Assembly (NCBI GenBank): GCA_905207425.1
Contig: CAJLLB010000002.1
Location: 1-34,757, forward strand
Direction of reading: 5' to 3'
DNA: 34,757 nt
Source of the DNA: an uncultured Collinsella sp.
Lineage (GTDB): Bacteria; Actinomycetota; Coriobacteriia; Coriobacteriales; Coriobacteriaceae
Of the stretch, positions 23,772 to 31,820 are shown in pieces. The number at the start of each line of letters is the position of its first letter. Within the stretch, counting starts at the first letter, position 1. A program made the translations under genes and the position numbers. The notes under the pieces are model-generated. The model did not search any database. It saw only the letters and a program-made list of their open reading frames with translations, and was not told the origin of the DNA.

Positions 23772-25841
23772 CTATCGAACCGAAGAATCGCCCGAGGCCG
23801 AAGAGGTATCGGGCTCGCCATAAATCACGCCGAGCACGTCGCGCACGACATGCATCGCGGTATCTGAGCCACCGCCGCCCTGCTCCAGGACGGTAGCGAT
23901 GACATACTTGGGGTCATCGGCCGGTGCATAGGCGCAGAACCACGCGTATTCATCCTCGCCACTTTTCTCGCCCGTGCCCGACTTGCCGTATACCTGCGGC
24001 GTCAGGGTGCCAAAGTGAGCCGCCAGGGACGTCGATGCCGTGTAAATCACGTCGTGCATGCCGTTGCGAACAAGAGCCAAATCCGAATCGCTGTTGATCT
24101 TGGCCTCCAGGCGCTTCTTCTTGCCCTTGCCGTTGTACTTATAGGCATCGCCGTCGCCATCGCGCGACACGGCAGACAAAAACACGTGAGGCACGTACTG
24201 TTTGCCGCCGTTGGCAAGACCCATATAGGCACACGCCATCTGCAGGGGCGTCACCAGGATGTCGCCCTGACCGATGGCAATGTTGGTCATATCGCCGGCA
24301 TTCCACTTGCGGTCCTCGGCAGAGGCGTCGGTGAAGTACGACTCTTTCCACTCGGCATCGGGAATACGGCCCGCGCCTTCACTCGGCAGATCGATACCGC
24401 AGGTCTTGCCCAGGCCCCAGCGACGAAAGACCTCCTGCAGGCCCTCGGAATGCTGCTCGTCATAAAAAAACGCCTTGCCCATGTCGTAGAAGACGGGGTC
24501 GCACGAGTTGGCGATACCCGACTGCAGCGTCATGGTGCCGTGGCCGGAATGCAGCCAGCAGTACTTGCCCCACGACTTGCCCAGGCCCGTCCAATAGCCC
24601 GTGCAGTTGGTTGTCTGCGTTGAAGTGTAGGTTCCAAACTCAAGACCGGCCAGTGCCGAGAGCGGCTTGATGGTCGAGGCCGACATGTACTGTCCGCTAA
24701 TGGCGCGGTTGAGCAGCGGGTGCGAACCCTTGTCATCATTTAGCTCGGTCCACACGTCATTTGAGACGCCGCCGATAAAGACGGACGGATCAAACTTGGG
24801 CTCGCTCGCCATGCCCAGGATCTCGCCATTGTTGGGATCGAGACACACCACAGCGCCGTTGCCGGCATTGCTGTAGCCGGTGGTCTTGGCAAGCTCGATA
24901 GCGCTCGCCAGCGCCGTCTCACAGGCCTGTTGGATCTTAAGGTCGAGCGTGAGCTTAATGTCGGAGCCGGCCTTCGCGGGCACAGCGCCGGCCTGACCGG
25001 TCACATTGCCCGATGCATCGACCTTGACGGTCTGCTCGCCACGAATACCCTGCAGCAAGTTTTCGTAGTAGCTCTCAACGCCCGCCTGGCCCACGATATC
25101 GCCCGACTGGTACGTAATCTTGCCAGCAGAAGCATCATCATCGCCAGAGGTTTTCTTATTCTGGGCCTCGAGCTGCTCGGAGGTAATGGTGCCGGTATAG
25201 CCCAAGATATGGCATGCCGTCTCGCCATATGGATACTGACGCTCGGTACGCTCGGCAATCTTGACGCCCGGGAACTCGCCGGCATGCTCCTGAATATAGG
25301 CAACCGTGGAGCGACGGACGTCCGTCGCGATGGTATGCAGGCTCTGAGCGCCCTCTGTATTGTCCTGAATATTGCGAAGGACCGCCACGTAAGGCATTCC
25401 AAGCACGTTGGCAAGATGGCGAACCAGAACCTCATCCTCGGCAAGGTCGCGGTAGGCCACGACAGCAAGTGAGGGACGGTTCTGGACAAGCGCCACGCCA
25501 TTGCGGTCGAGAATGCGACCGCGCACAGCGGGTGTTGTAACGGTGCGAGTCTGATTACTATTGGCCTGCTTCTCGTAATAGTCCGATGAGACCATCTGCA
25601 TGCCCCACAGCTTGACGGCAAGCGCCGCAAACATCGCGCCCACACCCGTGGTGAGGATGGAAAAGCGGCCCTTAAAGGCGGTCGACGCGGTATTGCCCTC
25701 GCCCTCGGTGGCGCGCGGGGCCGTTCCATGCTGCGTATCGTAGGTAAAACGGGAATCGCCACGACGCATGACGACCAGCGCGACCACGATGGCCACAACC
25801 AGCACGATACCGGCGATAATAACCGTCATCTGGGAAGACAT
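23772..25841 (-). CDS. mrdA: Penicillin-binding protein 2 (class B transpeptidase)
   Basis: A 689-residue class B PBP that cross-links peptidoglycan during elongation. Transpeptidase motifs are present: SASTIKP with the active Ser (S389) and Lys (K392), SCD at 446-448 (in place of SxN, usual in PBP2), and KSGT at 620-623. The PBP dimerisation domain covers about 100-290 (RGRILDRNGVALVQNRPSL). Two hydrophobic segments occur at the N-terminus (5-25 and 61-84), whereas PBP2 usually has one; the second lies at the expected place. The ATG at 25841 has GGGGAGG 7 bases upstream. The neighbours rodA and mreBCD fix its role in the elongasome. Confidence 0.94.
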   Translation of the reverse strand: MSSQMTVIIAGIVLVVAIVVALVVMRRGDSRFTYDTQHGTAPRATEGEGNTASTAFKGRFSILTTGVGAMFAALAVKLWGMQMVSSDYYEKQANSNQTRTVTTPAVRGRILDRNGVALVQNRPSLAVVAYRDLAEDEVLVRHLANVLGMPYVAVLRNIQDNTEGAQSLHTIATDVRRSTVAYIQEHAGEFPGVKIAERTERQYPYGETACHILGYTGTITSEQLEAQNKKTSGDDDASAGKITYQSGDIVGQAGVESYYENLLQGIRGEQTVKVDASGNVTGQAGAVPAKAGSDIKLTLDLKIQQACETALASAIELAKTTGYSNAGNGAVVCLDPNNGEILGMASEPKFDPSVFIGGVSNDVWTELNDDKGSHPLLNRAISGQYMSASTIKPLSALAGLEFGTYTSTQTTNCTGYWTGLGKSWGKYCWLHSGHGTMTLQSGIANSCDPVFYDMGKAFFYDEQHSEGLQEVFRRWGLGKTCGIDLPSEGAGRIPDAEWKESYFTDASAEDRKWNAGDMTNIAIGQGDILVTPLQMACAYMGLANGGKQYVPHVFLSAVSRDGDGDAYKYNGKGKKKRLEAKINSDSDLALVRNGMHDVIYTASTSLAAHFGTLTPQVYGKSGTGEKSGEDEYAWFCAYAPADDPKYVIATVLEQGGGGSDTAMHVVRDVLGVIYGEPDTSSASGDSSVR

Positions 25842-25854
25842 CTACGGGCCTCCC

Positions 25855-26421
25855 CTATTTGAGCTTGCGGGTCTTGGGCTTAAAGCGCATACCCGCCTGG
25901 CGTCCGCCACGTGCGGAGAATCCATAGCCGGACTGCGGCACGACGCCGGACATCAAAAACGGAATGGCAACCAGACCCGTCAGGATCGAGGACGGCAGCG
26001 CATGGCCGAAGATCGCCACGACAAAGCTCGTCTCCAAACCCATAAACAGCAAGATGATGCTGTAGATCACATTAATGACGAGCGCAAAGGCGCCCACAGT
26101 GACGCCGCGCGCACTCGGGGTACCGCCCGTCTGACCGACGGCGCTGTGCACCAGGGCAAAAGAACCCACGGTCAGCAGGAGCGACATAACGCCCACCGGC
26201 ACGGCAGCGGACAGGTCATAGAACAAGCCGCTGCAAAAACCGCACACGACGGCACGGGTCGGGTCGCCCGAGAACACGCTTAGGCACACCAGGATAATCA
26301 TGAAGTTGACGCGACCGCCCGCAATGGAGATCTGCGGTGCCAGGCCTGCCTGCAGCAGCACGCACACAATGGCGGCGATCACAAACGTGCGGGAGCTCAT
26401 CCCCTGCTCGTGTAGATCCAT
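25855..26421 (-). CDS. mreD: Rod-shape determining protein MreD
   Basis: A 188-residue, very hydrophobic MreD with about five membrane segments beginning near TFVIAAIVCVLLQAGLAP. VNFMIILVCLSVFSGDPTRA and GFCSGLFYDLSAAVPVG are typical of MreD. The C-terminal tail is basic (RQAGMRFKPKTRKLK). I chose the ATG at 26421, because GGGGG stands about 6 bases upstream; another ATG two codons earlier is too close to it. It lies between mreC and pbp2. Confidence 0.88.
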   Translation of the reverse strand: MDLHEQGMSSRTFVIAAIVCVLLQAGLAPQISIAGGRVNFMIILVCLSVFSGDPTRAVVCGFCSGLFYDLSAAVPVGVMSLLLTVGSFALVHSAVGQTGGTPSARGVTVGAFALVINVIYSIILLFMGLETSFVVAIFGHALPSSILTGLVAIPFLMSGVVPQSGYGFSARGGRQAGMRFKPKTRKLK

Positions 26422-26432
26422 GGACATGCCCC

Positions 26433-27431
26433 CTATTCGCTCGAGCCGGAATCGGTCGTCTCGGACGTGTCGGAACTGTCATCCGAGCTCTCGTCCTTCG
26501 TCTTGGTCGCAGCATCGCGCGACGTTCCCTGCGGCGTGCTGTTGGCCGTGCTCACGTCCTCATCCGAGGCCGACTGTTCGTCGGTCAGCGAGGTAATGAC
26601 CAGCACTTCCTCGTTGTTCTCGGCCGTCGTCTGAGCGCGCACCACAATGGTGTAGTACACATCGTTTGCCGATTTCTCAACCGACGAGACGGTGCCGAGC
26701 GGTAGACCCTTGGGGAACACGCCACCGATGCCCGAGGTCACGATGATGTCGCCAACCTTAACATCGGAGTCGACGCTCACGTACTCAAGACGCAGCGTGC
26801 CGTCAGCCTGACCCTGCAGCATGCCCTGGGCGCGCGTGTCCTGCACCATGGCGGACACGCCCGAGTTCTCGTCGCTAATCAAGCGCACGGTAGAGCTCTT
26901 GGCCGATACCTCGATAATCTGGCCGATAACACCGGCAGAACTCGTCACGGGCATGTTGATGGTAAGGCTGTCGGCAGAGCCCTTGTCGATGGTAACGGTC
27001 GAAGTCCAGGCATCGCCGGAGGCACCGACAATACGAGCAGCGGTCGATTTGAGGTTATAGGTCGACTGCAGGCCGACCAGCCCTTCCAGACGCTCAGCAG
27101 TCTTTTGAGCCTCGGAGAGCTCGGCAACCTTAGAGGTCAGCTCCTCATTTTGCTTCTTAAGCTCGTCAAGCGTGTCCTGCGACGCCGTAAGGTTAGAGAA
27201 CACGTTGCCGATCGCATTGAAGGGAGCCGCCACAGCCGAACCCACAAAGCGCACCGGCGAGGTAATCGTCGTTACGCCCGAACGCACGGCATGAATCGGT
27301 CCTGCCTCGCCCTCGCGGATGTAAAACGTGAGCAGCAACACCGAAATCAGGCTGAAAACAATCAACGGGCGCATACCCGTTGATTGTCGCTTGGTATTCA
27401 GATTTGTGGAGAAACCCGAAGATCGTGCCAA
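26433..27431 (-). CDS. mreC: Rod-shape determining protein MreC
   Basis: A 332-residue MreC. It has a short cytoplasmic N-terminus, one membrane segment (about 21-38), a coiled coil (about 80-115, LDELKKQNEELTSKVAELSE), then the beta-barrel domain with TSTVTIDKGSADSL, VIGQIIEVSAKSSTVRLISD and GDIIVTSGIGGVFPKGLPLG. MreC is the periplasmic scaffold that activates PBP2/RodA. About 50 residues at the C-terminus are rich in Ser, Thr, Asp and Glu and are probably disordered. The start is TTG at 27431, with AAGGTGG 7 bases upstream, 21 bases after mreB. Confidence 0.92.
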   Translation of the reverse strand: MARSSGFSTNLNTKRQSTGMRPLIVFSLISVLLLTFYIREGEAGPIHAVRSGVTTITSPVRFVGSAVAAPFNAIGNVFSNLTASQDTLDELKKQNEELTSKVAELSEAQKTAERLEGLVGLQSTYNLKSTAARIVGASGDAWTSTVTIDKGSADSLTINMPVTSSAGVIGQIIEVSAKSSTVRLISDENSGVSAMVQDTRAQGMLQGQADGTLRLEYVSVDSDVKVGDIIVTSGIGGVFPKGLPLGTVSSVEKSANDVYYTIVVRAQTTAENNEEVLVITSLTDEQSASDEDVSTANSTPQGTSRDAATKTKDESSDDSSDTSETTDSGSSE

Positions 27432-27452
27432 ATGGAATCCACCTTTTGGAAA

Positions 27453-28496
27453 TTAAGCATTGGTCTGGACGAAGCCACCATCAAACGCATTGGCCTCGAG
27501 CACGCGGGCGCAGCCGTTAACGACGTTATCGAGCGCCGTAGGACTGACGTTGACCGAAACGCCGGTCTCATCGCGCAGGCGCACGTCGAGACCGCGCAGC
27601 AGCGCGCCGCCACCGGTCAGCAAAATGCCGTAGTACATAAGGTCCGAGGCAAGATCGGGCGGCGTGGCATCGAGTGCGTCCTTGACGGCCTTGGCCATCT
27701 CGTCAAGCGGCTTGTTGAGTGCGCGACGGATCTCCTCGCTCTCGATGCGCACGGTCTTGGGCAGACCGGTGATCACGTCGCGGCCGTTGACCTCGACGTC
27801 GAGCTCGTCCTTGAGCGGCACGGCGGAGCCGACCTTGATCTTGATGTCCTCTGCCGTACGCTCGCCGATGGCCAGGTTGTAGGCATCGCGAACGTGCGTG
27901 AGGATGGCCTGATCGAACTCGTCACCGGCAATACGGATGGACTGCGAGACGACGATGCCGCCCATAGCGATAACAGCGACCTCGGTGGTACCGCCACCGA
28001 TGTCGATGACCATGGAGCCGGTGGGCTCCTCGACGGGCAGGTCGGCGCCGATAGCGGCGGCCATAGGCTCTTCGATCAGATAGGCCTGGCGAGCGCCGGC
28101 CTGAATCGTGGCCTCAAAGACGGCACGCTTCTCGACCGACGTGACGCCGGAGGGAACGCAGACGACAACGCGCGGACGCGGGGTCCACGGATAGCGCTTC
28201 TCGGAAGCCTTGTCGATAAAGTAGCGGAGCATGGCCTCGGTAACATCGAAGTCGGCGATGACGCCGTCCTTCAGGGGACGAACGGCCACGATGTTGCCGG
28301 GCGTACGGCCGAGCATGCGCTTTGCCTCGATACCGACCGCCAGGATGCGCTCGTCGTTCTTGTCGATGGCGACAACAGAGGGCTCGCGAATGACGATGCC
28401 CTTGCCGCGCACGGAGACAAGCGTATTTGCGGTGCCGAGGTCGATGGCAAGATCGCCCGCATAGCTACCGAAGAACATATCCATCAAAGAAAACAA
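27453..28496 (-). CDS. mreB: Rod-shape determining protein MreB (actin homologue)
   Basis: A 347-residue bacterial actin that forms filaments directing lateral wall synthesis. Actin-fold phosphate loops are present: AIDLGTANTLVSVRGKG, MVIDIGGGTTEVAVIAMGG and LTGGGALLRGLD. Conserved MreB stretches include EEPMAAAIGADLPVEEPTGS and IGERTAEDIKIKVGSA. I chose the TTG at 28496 (AGGAG 5 bases upstream); an ATG four codons later would give the same core but has a poorer site. It is the first gene of the mreBCD-pbp2-rodA operon. A weak TATGAT at 28542-28547 may be its -10. Confidence 0.95.
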   Translation of the reverse strand: MFSLMDMFFGSYAGDLAIDLGTANTLVSVRGKGIVIREPSVVAIDKNDERILAVGIEAKRMLGRTPGNIVAVRPLKDGVIADFDVTEAMLRYFIDKASEKRYPWTPRPRVVVCVPSGVTSVEKRAVFEATIQAGARQAYLIEEPMAAAIGADLPVEEPTGSMVIDIGGGTTEVAVIAMGGIVVSQSIRIAGDEFDQAILTHVRDAYNLAIGERTAEDIKIKVGSAVPLKDELDVEVNGRDVITGLPKTVRIESEEIRRALNKPLDEMAKAVKDALDATPPDLASDLMYYGILLTGGGALLRGLDVRLRDETGVSVNVSPTALDNVVNGCARVLEANAFDGGFVQTNA

Positions 28497-28556
28497 CGCA
28501 ACTCCTGATGTGTTGGATGATTGCTGGAAAACTACTAGCTCATCATACTAGCGTAA

Positions 28557-28589
28557 GCCCGGCACCTCACTTGCGGTGAAGCGCCGGGC
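28557..28589 (-). terminator. Hairpin terminator after the TPR gene
   Basis: GCCCGGC (28583-28589) pairs with GCCGGGC (28557-28563) on the minus strand, with a further TTCAC / GTGAG stem inside. There is no good T run after it. It separates the cyclophilin-TPR unit from mreB. Confidence 0.55.
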
Positions 28590-28611
28590 AAAGCTAAATC
28601 CCATAAGGTCA

Positions 28612-29916
28612 CTACTGGTTGTCAGCAGCCGAGAAATCCATATCGAGCGAGGAAACGGCCCAGCCGATATGGTTGTCGGAGCGCACGAATTTGACGGTGT
28701 ACTCCTGCTCGCCGCCCTTGGACAGCGATGCCTTCACCTTGGCGGTCGTCTCGGTCATGGACTGATCCATGCCCTCGACAGACACGGTGGCACCCTGCGG
28801 AATCGAGGAGATGATCATCGACTTGGCGTCCTCGGACAGGCTCGAGGCCAGGCAAGACTCGGCCTTTGCGGTGTCACCGTCGCCGGCAGCCTGGAACAGA
28901 TCGGTAACGACAGACTCCTGGGACGGGAAGCCAAAGCCGCGCGTGTAGGCAAAGCCCAGACCGCCCGCGGCGATCAAAATGAGCAGAAGCAGCACGATGA
29001 AGACTTTAAGACCCGTGTGGCGATGGCGACGACGGACCTTGGCCTGCTTACGATCCTGACGGTCCTGCTGGACCATCTCGGACTCGGACAGCGTAAAGAA
29101 GCCGGTGTCCGAGGGATCGGGCATAAACTGACCGGTCGCGCCCGTAGGATCGAGCGGATCGACGACAGGAGCGTCCATCGCGGGCGCCGGAGCCGTGGCC
29201 ATAGCCGTCTGGGCAGACAGCGCGGCAAGCGAATCGTGCACGCGGGCAAGCTCATCGGCCTGCTCGGAGGTGAGCTGGTAGATGCCATCGGCAGTAGCGG
29301 CGTTAAAGGCGTCGAGTGCGTCGGAGGGACGGCCGGCGGCAGAAAGCGCCTGACCCATGCCAGCGTTGAGCGCGCGCGTGTCGTCGCGGGGACCGGCAAA
29401 GTCGATAGCCGTGCGGTAGGTCTCCACGGCATCCGCCGGACGGCCGAGCTTAATGAAGCAACGACCGAGCTCGCCGAGCGCGGCGGCAGGGGCCGGATTG
29501 GCGCCGTCGATGGCGGCCTGACGGAAGGCAGTACCCGCGTTGGCATAGTCGCCCGACTGGAACAGCGCGTTACCCAAGCCCAGATAGGCCTTGAACGGCG
29601 TGGCATAGGAAGCATCCTGCGTAGCAGCAGAGAACGCCTGAGCGGCCGTTGTGTAGTCGCCCACGGCGGCGAGTGCCTTGCCGCGGTTGGTGAGCAGCGC
29701 GCCGCGCTTGCCATAGGTGCCGTCGTTGAGGGCGGCGGCATAGGCCTCGGCGGCCTCGGCATACATGCCCAGGTGCATCAAGGCGTTGCCACGAAGATGA
29801 TCGGCCTCGCCCATAATCTCATCGGGAGTTTTTGCCGCCCCAAGCATCTGGGCTGCAGCGGAAAAATCACCCGCGCGGTAAGCGGCGCGGCCCTGTTGGA
29901 TCAGCTGGCTATTCAA
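28612..29916 (-). CDS. TPR-repeat single-pass membrane protein, function unknown
   Basis: A 434-residue protein I do not recognise by name. Residues 1-235 form about six TPR-like helical repeats with the A/G pattern (AAYRAGDFSAAAQML, NRGKALAAVGDYTTAAQAF, GLGNALFQSGDYANAGTAF, ELGRCFIKLGRPADAVETY). A Pro/Ala/Asp-rich linker and a strongly basic stretch (RKQAKVRRRHRH) come next, then one membrane segment (about 304-325) and an external domain of about 110 residues. That last part (DLFQAAGDGDTAKAESCLAS) resembles the DUF4878-type fold. Topology by the positive-inside rule puts the TPR part in the cytoplasm. The start is TTG at 29916, with AGGGG upstream, 11 bases after the cyclophilin gene; the two form an operon. 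Confidence 0.75.
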   Translation of the reverse strand: MNSQLIQQGRAAYRAGDFSAAAQMLGAAKTPDEIMGEADHLRGNALMHLGMYAEAAEAYAAALNDGTYGKRGALLTNRGKALAAVGDYTTAAQAFSAATQDASYATPFKAYLGLGNALFQSGDYANAGTAFRQAAIDGANPAPAAALGELGRCFIKLGRPADAVETYRTAIDFAGPRDDTRALNAGMGQALSAAGRPSDALDAFNAATADGIYQLTSEQADELARVHDSLAALSAQTAMATAPAPAMDAPVVDPLDPTGATGQFMPDPSDTGFFTLSESEMVQQDRQDRKQAKVRRRHRHTGLKVFIVLLLLILIAAGGLGFAYTRGFGFPSQESVVTDLFQAAGDGDTAKAESCLASSLSEDAKSMIISSIPQGATVSVEGMDQSMTETTAKVKASLSKGGEQEYTVKFVRSDNHIGWAVSSLDMDFSAADNQ

Positions 29917-29927
29917 GGAAGTCCCCT

Positions 29928-30470
29928 TTACTCGTGAACGATCTCGACATGGACGATCTCGTCGCCGGCACGCAGCTGCGAAATCACATCGAGACCCTCG
30001 ACCGTGGTACCAAAGACGGTGTACCCGGAATCGAGGTTATGCTGGGCACCCAAGCAGAAGTAGAACTGCGAACCCGCGGAATCGGGGTCCATGGAGCGTG
30101 CCATGGCAAGGGCACCATCGACATGGCTGTTGCGCGGATTGGTGGCAAACTCGCCCTTGATGCAGTAGCCGGGGCCACCGGTACCGGGCATGCCGTCGGG
30201 GCCCTCAAGACCGGCAGCGACGTCAGCGCCGGACATATCGCGGGTATTGGGGTCGCCGCCCTGGATGACAAAACCGGGCACATAGCGATGGAATTTAAGG
30301 CCATCATAGAAACCCATCGTGGAAAGCTCGCAGAAGTTCGCGACATGAATGGGAGCGCCCTCACCGTCAAACTTGACCTTGATGGTACCCTTCGACGTCT
30401 CGATAACGGCGCACTCGTCGCCGGCAAGCTGATACTCGGGCGTGTAGAGCTCTTTCTTAAAACCAAACAT
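29928..30470 (-). CDS. Peptidyl-prolyl cis-trans isomerase, cyclophilin type
   Basis: A 180-residue cyclophilin that isomerises Xaa-Pro bonds. The active-site region YDGLKFHRYVPGFVIQGGDP contains the conserved Arg, Phe and Gln. Further family segments are GEFATNPRNSHVDGALAMAR, AGSQFYFCLG and SGYTVFGTTVEGLDV. No signal peptide is visible (MFGFKKELYTPEYQLAGDE), so it should act in the cytoplasm. The ATG at 30470 has GGAAGGA 6 bases upstream. A promoter lies at 30510-30539, and the TPR membrane protein follows. Confidence 0.93.
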   Translation of the reverse strand: MFGFKKELYTPEYQLAGDECAVIETSKGTIKVKFDGEGAPIHVANFCELSTMGFYDGLKFHRYVPGFVIQGGDPNTRDMSGADVAAGLEGPDGMPGTGGPGYCIKGEFATNPRNSHVDGALAMARSMDPDSAGSQFYFCLGAQHNLDSGYTVFGTTVEGLDVISQLRAGDEIVHVEIVHE

Positions 30471-30509
30471 GTGGTTCCTTCCTCGTGCGTTTAAAGCATA
30501 TTTGTACGA

Positions 30510-30539
30510 ATTGTAGCAATAAGCATGCGCTTACATCAA
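30510..30539 (-). promoter_or_regulatory. Probable promoter of the cyclophilin gene
   Basis: Minus strand: TTGATG (-35, 30534-30539), 18-base spacer, TACAAT (-10, 30510-30515), about 40 bases before the ATG. The spacer contains the partial palindrome AAGCGCATGCTT, a possible operator. Confidence 0.55.
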
Positions 30540-30577
30540 TTGCGCACGTAGGTTATGCCGACTATGGCGAACTAATT

Positions 30578-31717
30578 TTAGGAACGCTGCTGCGGCTTCC
30601 AGGAGCCCACGTTGGCGTCGTACTGATTCAGCGCGCTGTTGCCGCCCTGTGCGATGGGCGCCAGGATCTCGCTTTGGTGGGAACTCATCGACTCGCCATC
30701 GGGAATGGCCAGCGAGATATCCCAGCTCTGGCAGATTACGTCGACGCGCTCATACATCCACTCGGCAAGCTGCTTTAAGTGGGCGATGTCATCCGCATAG
30801 ACCGTATCGTCCTGATACTTAAGGTTGTTAAGCTCATCTTGCGTCTTTTTGATCTGGTCGCGCAGGGCGTAGGCACTCTGCGACAGCTCCTGACGGGTGG
30901 ACAGCGGCGTTCGGAGATAACCGTTGTTAAAGGAATCGATGACCTCGCCGATCTGATCATTGTTGTACGACACAATGGTCTGATACAGGCTGTCGAGCTT
31001 GGTGTAGAGCTGGTCATCGGTCAGCACGGTATCTTCCTGGACCACCTCGGCAGAATCGTCCTGCTTGGTATCGTCCTCAGTCGCCTCGCCCTTTTGGCGC
31101 GTGGGGAAGGTCGTCTGCGCGGCCTGGCCAAACTGGTCATAGAAGCCAGGCATGACACCCATGGGATCGGCCGTCACGAACCAATACGCACCACCGCACA
31201 CGACGGCAAGGACCGCGATGATAATAAGCGGCTTGGGGATATGACGCTTGTGCTTGTGATAGGCGTCCTCGTCGGGATGCACCTTGCGCTTGGGTTTTTG
31301 AGCATCGTCGTGCAGGGAAACCGGCGTGGGAATATCGACCTTGGGAATACCGAAATCCTTATCGAAAGCCGGCAGCACGCAGGTCTCATTGGGGTCGGCG
31401 GCGTCTGAGAGCACCGCAGCGGCAGAGGCCGGCGCATGAGGCACCTCGGTATCGATCTGCTCTTGCGTTAGGCGCGGAAAGCCCGCCGTGCGGCCCGCTG
31501 CCAGGTCGGATGCGGCCGCGTCCTCGGAGAGGATACCCGGAGCGGGGCGTCCGCATTTGGGGCACGTACGATCATGTGGAGAAAGACGGGCACCGCAGCC
31601 CTCACAGAACACGAACTCGGTGTGCTCGGGACCATCGCCCGGACCCACATAGGCGTTGCAGTAGGGGCAGAACGAGGCGCCGTCCTCGATAGTCTTAAGG
31701 CAATGCGGGCAGATCAC
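30578..31717 (-). CDS. Double zinc-ribbon single-pass membrane protein, function unknown
   Basis: A 379-residue protein I cannot name. It opens with two zinc ribbons: CPHC/CPYC (C3, C6, C17, C20) and CEGC/CPKC (C38, C41, C52, C55). A low-complexity linker of about 100 residues and a basic stretch rich in Lys and His (KPKRKVHPDEDAYHKHKRH) lead to one membrane segment (about 163-181). The external part begins with an acidic linker, followed by a helical, partly coiled-coil domain of about 160 residues. I chose the GTG at 31717, because AGAGG stands 6 bases upstream and the first ribbon starts there; a TTG ten codons earlier has no ribosome binding site. Similar zinc-ribbon membrane proteins are common in Coriobacteriia and Firmicutes, with no assigned role. 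Confidence 0.78.
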   Translation of the reverse strand: MICPHCLKTIEDGASFCPYCNAYVGPGDGPEHTEFVFCEGCGARLSPHDRTCPKCGRPAPGILSEDAAASDLAAGRTAGFPRLTQEQIDTEVPHAPASAAAVLSDAADPNETCVLPAFDKDFGIPKVDIPTPVSLHDDAQKPKRKVHPDEDAYHKHKRHIPKPLIIIAVLAVVCGGAYWFVTADPMGVMPGFYDQFGQAAQTTFPTRQKGEATEDDTKQDDSAEVVQEDTVLTDDQLYTKLDSLYQTIVSYNNDQIGEVIDSFNNGYLRTPLSTRQELSQSAYALRDQIKKTQDELNNLKYQDDTVYADDIAHLKQLAEWMYERVDVICQSWDISLAIPDGESMSSHQSEILAPIAQGGNSALNQYDANVGSWKPQQRS

Positions 31718-31820
31718 GGCATCCTCTTTTCGAAGCAATTCAAACAATCGAGGTTAGAGCATAACATCGCCACGGCCCCACAGGAACAAGGCACCAATTC
31801 AACATCGCCAGGGCGCGTAG

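Noticed and set aside
31763..31810. Direct repeat AACATCGCCA (31763-31772 and 31801-31810)
   Set aside because: Two 10-base copies 38 bases apart in a short gap could be chance; no palindrome, no further copies and no promoter relation.
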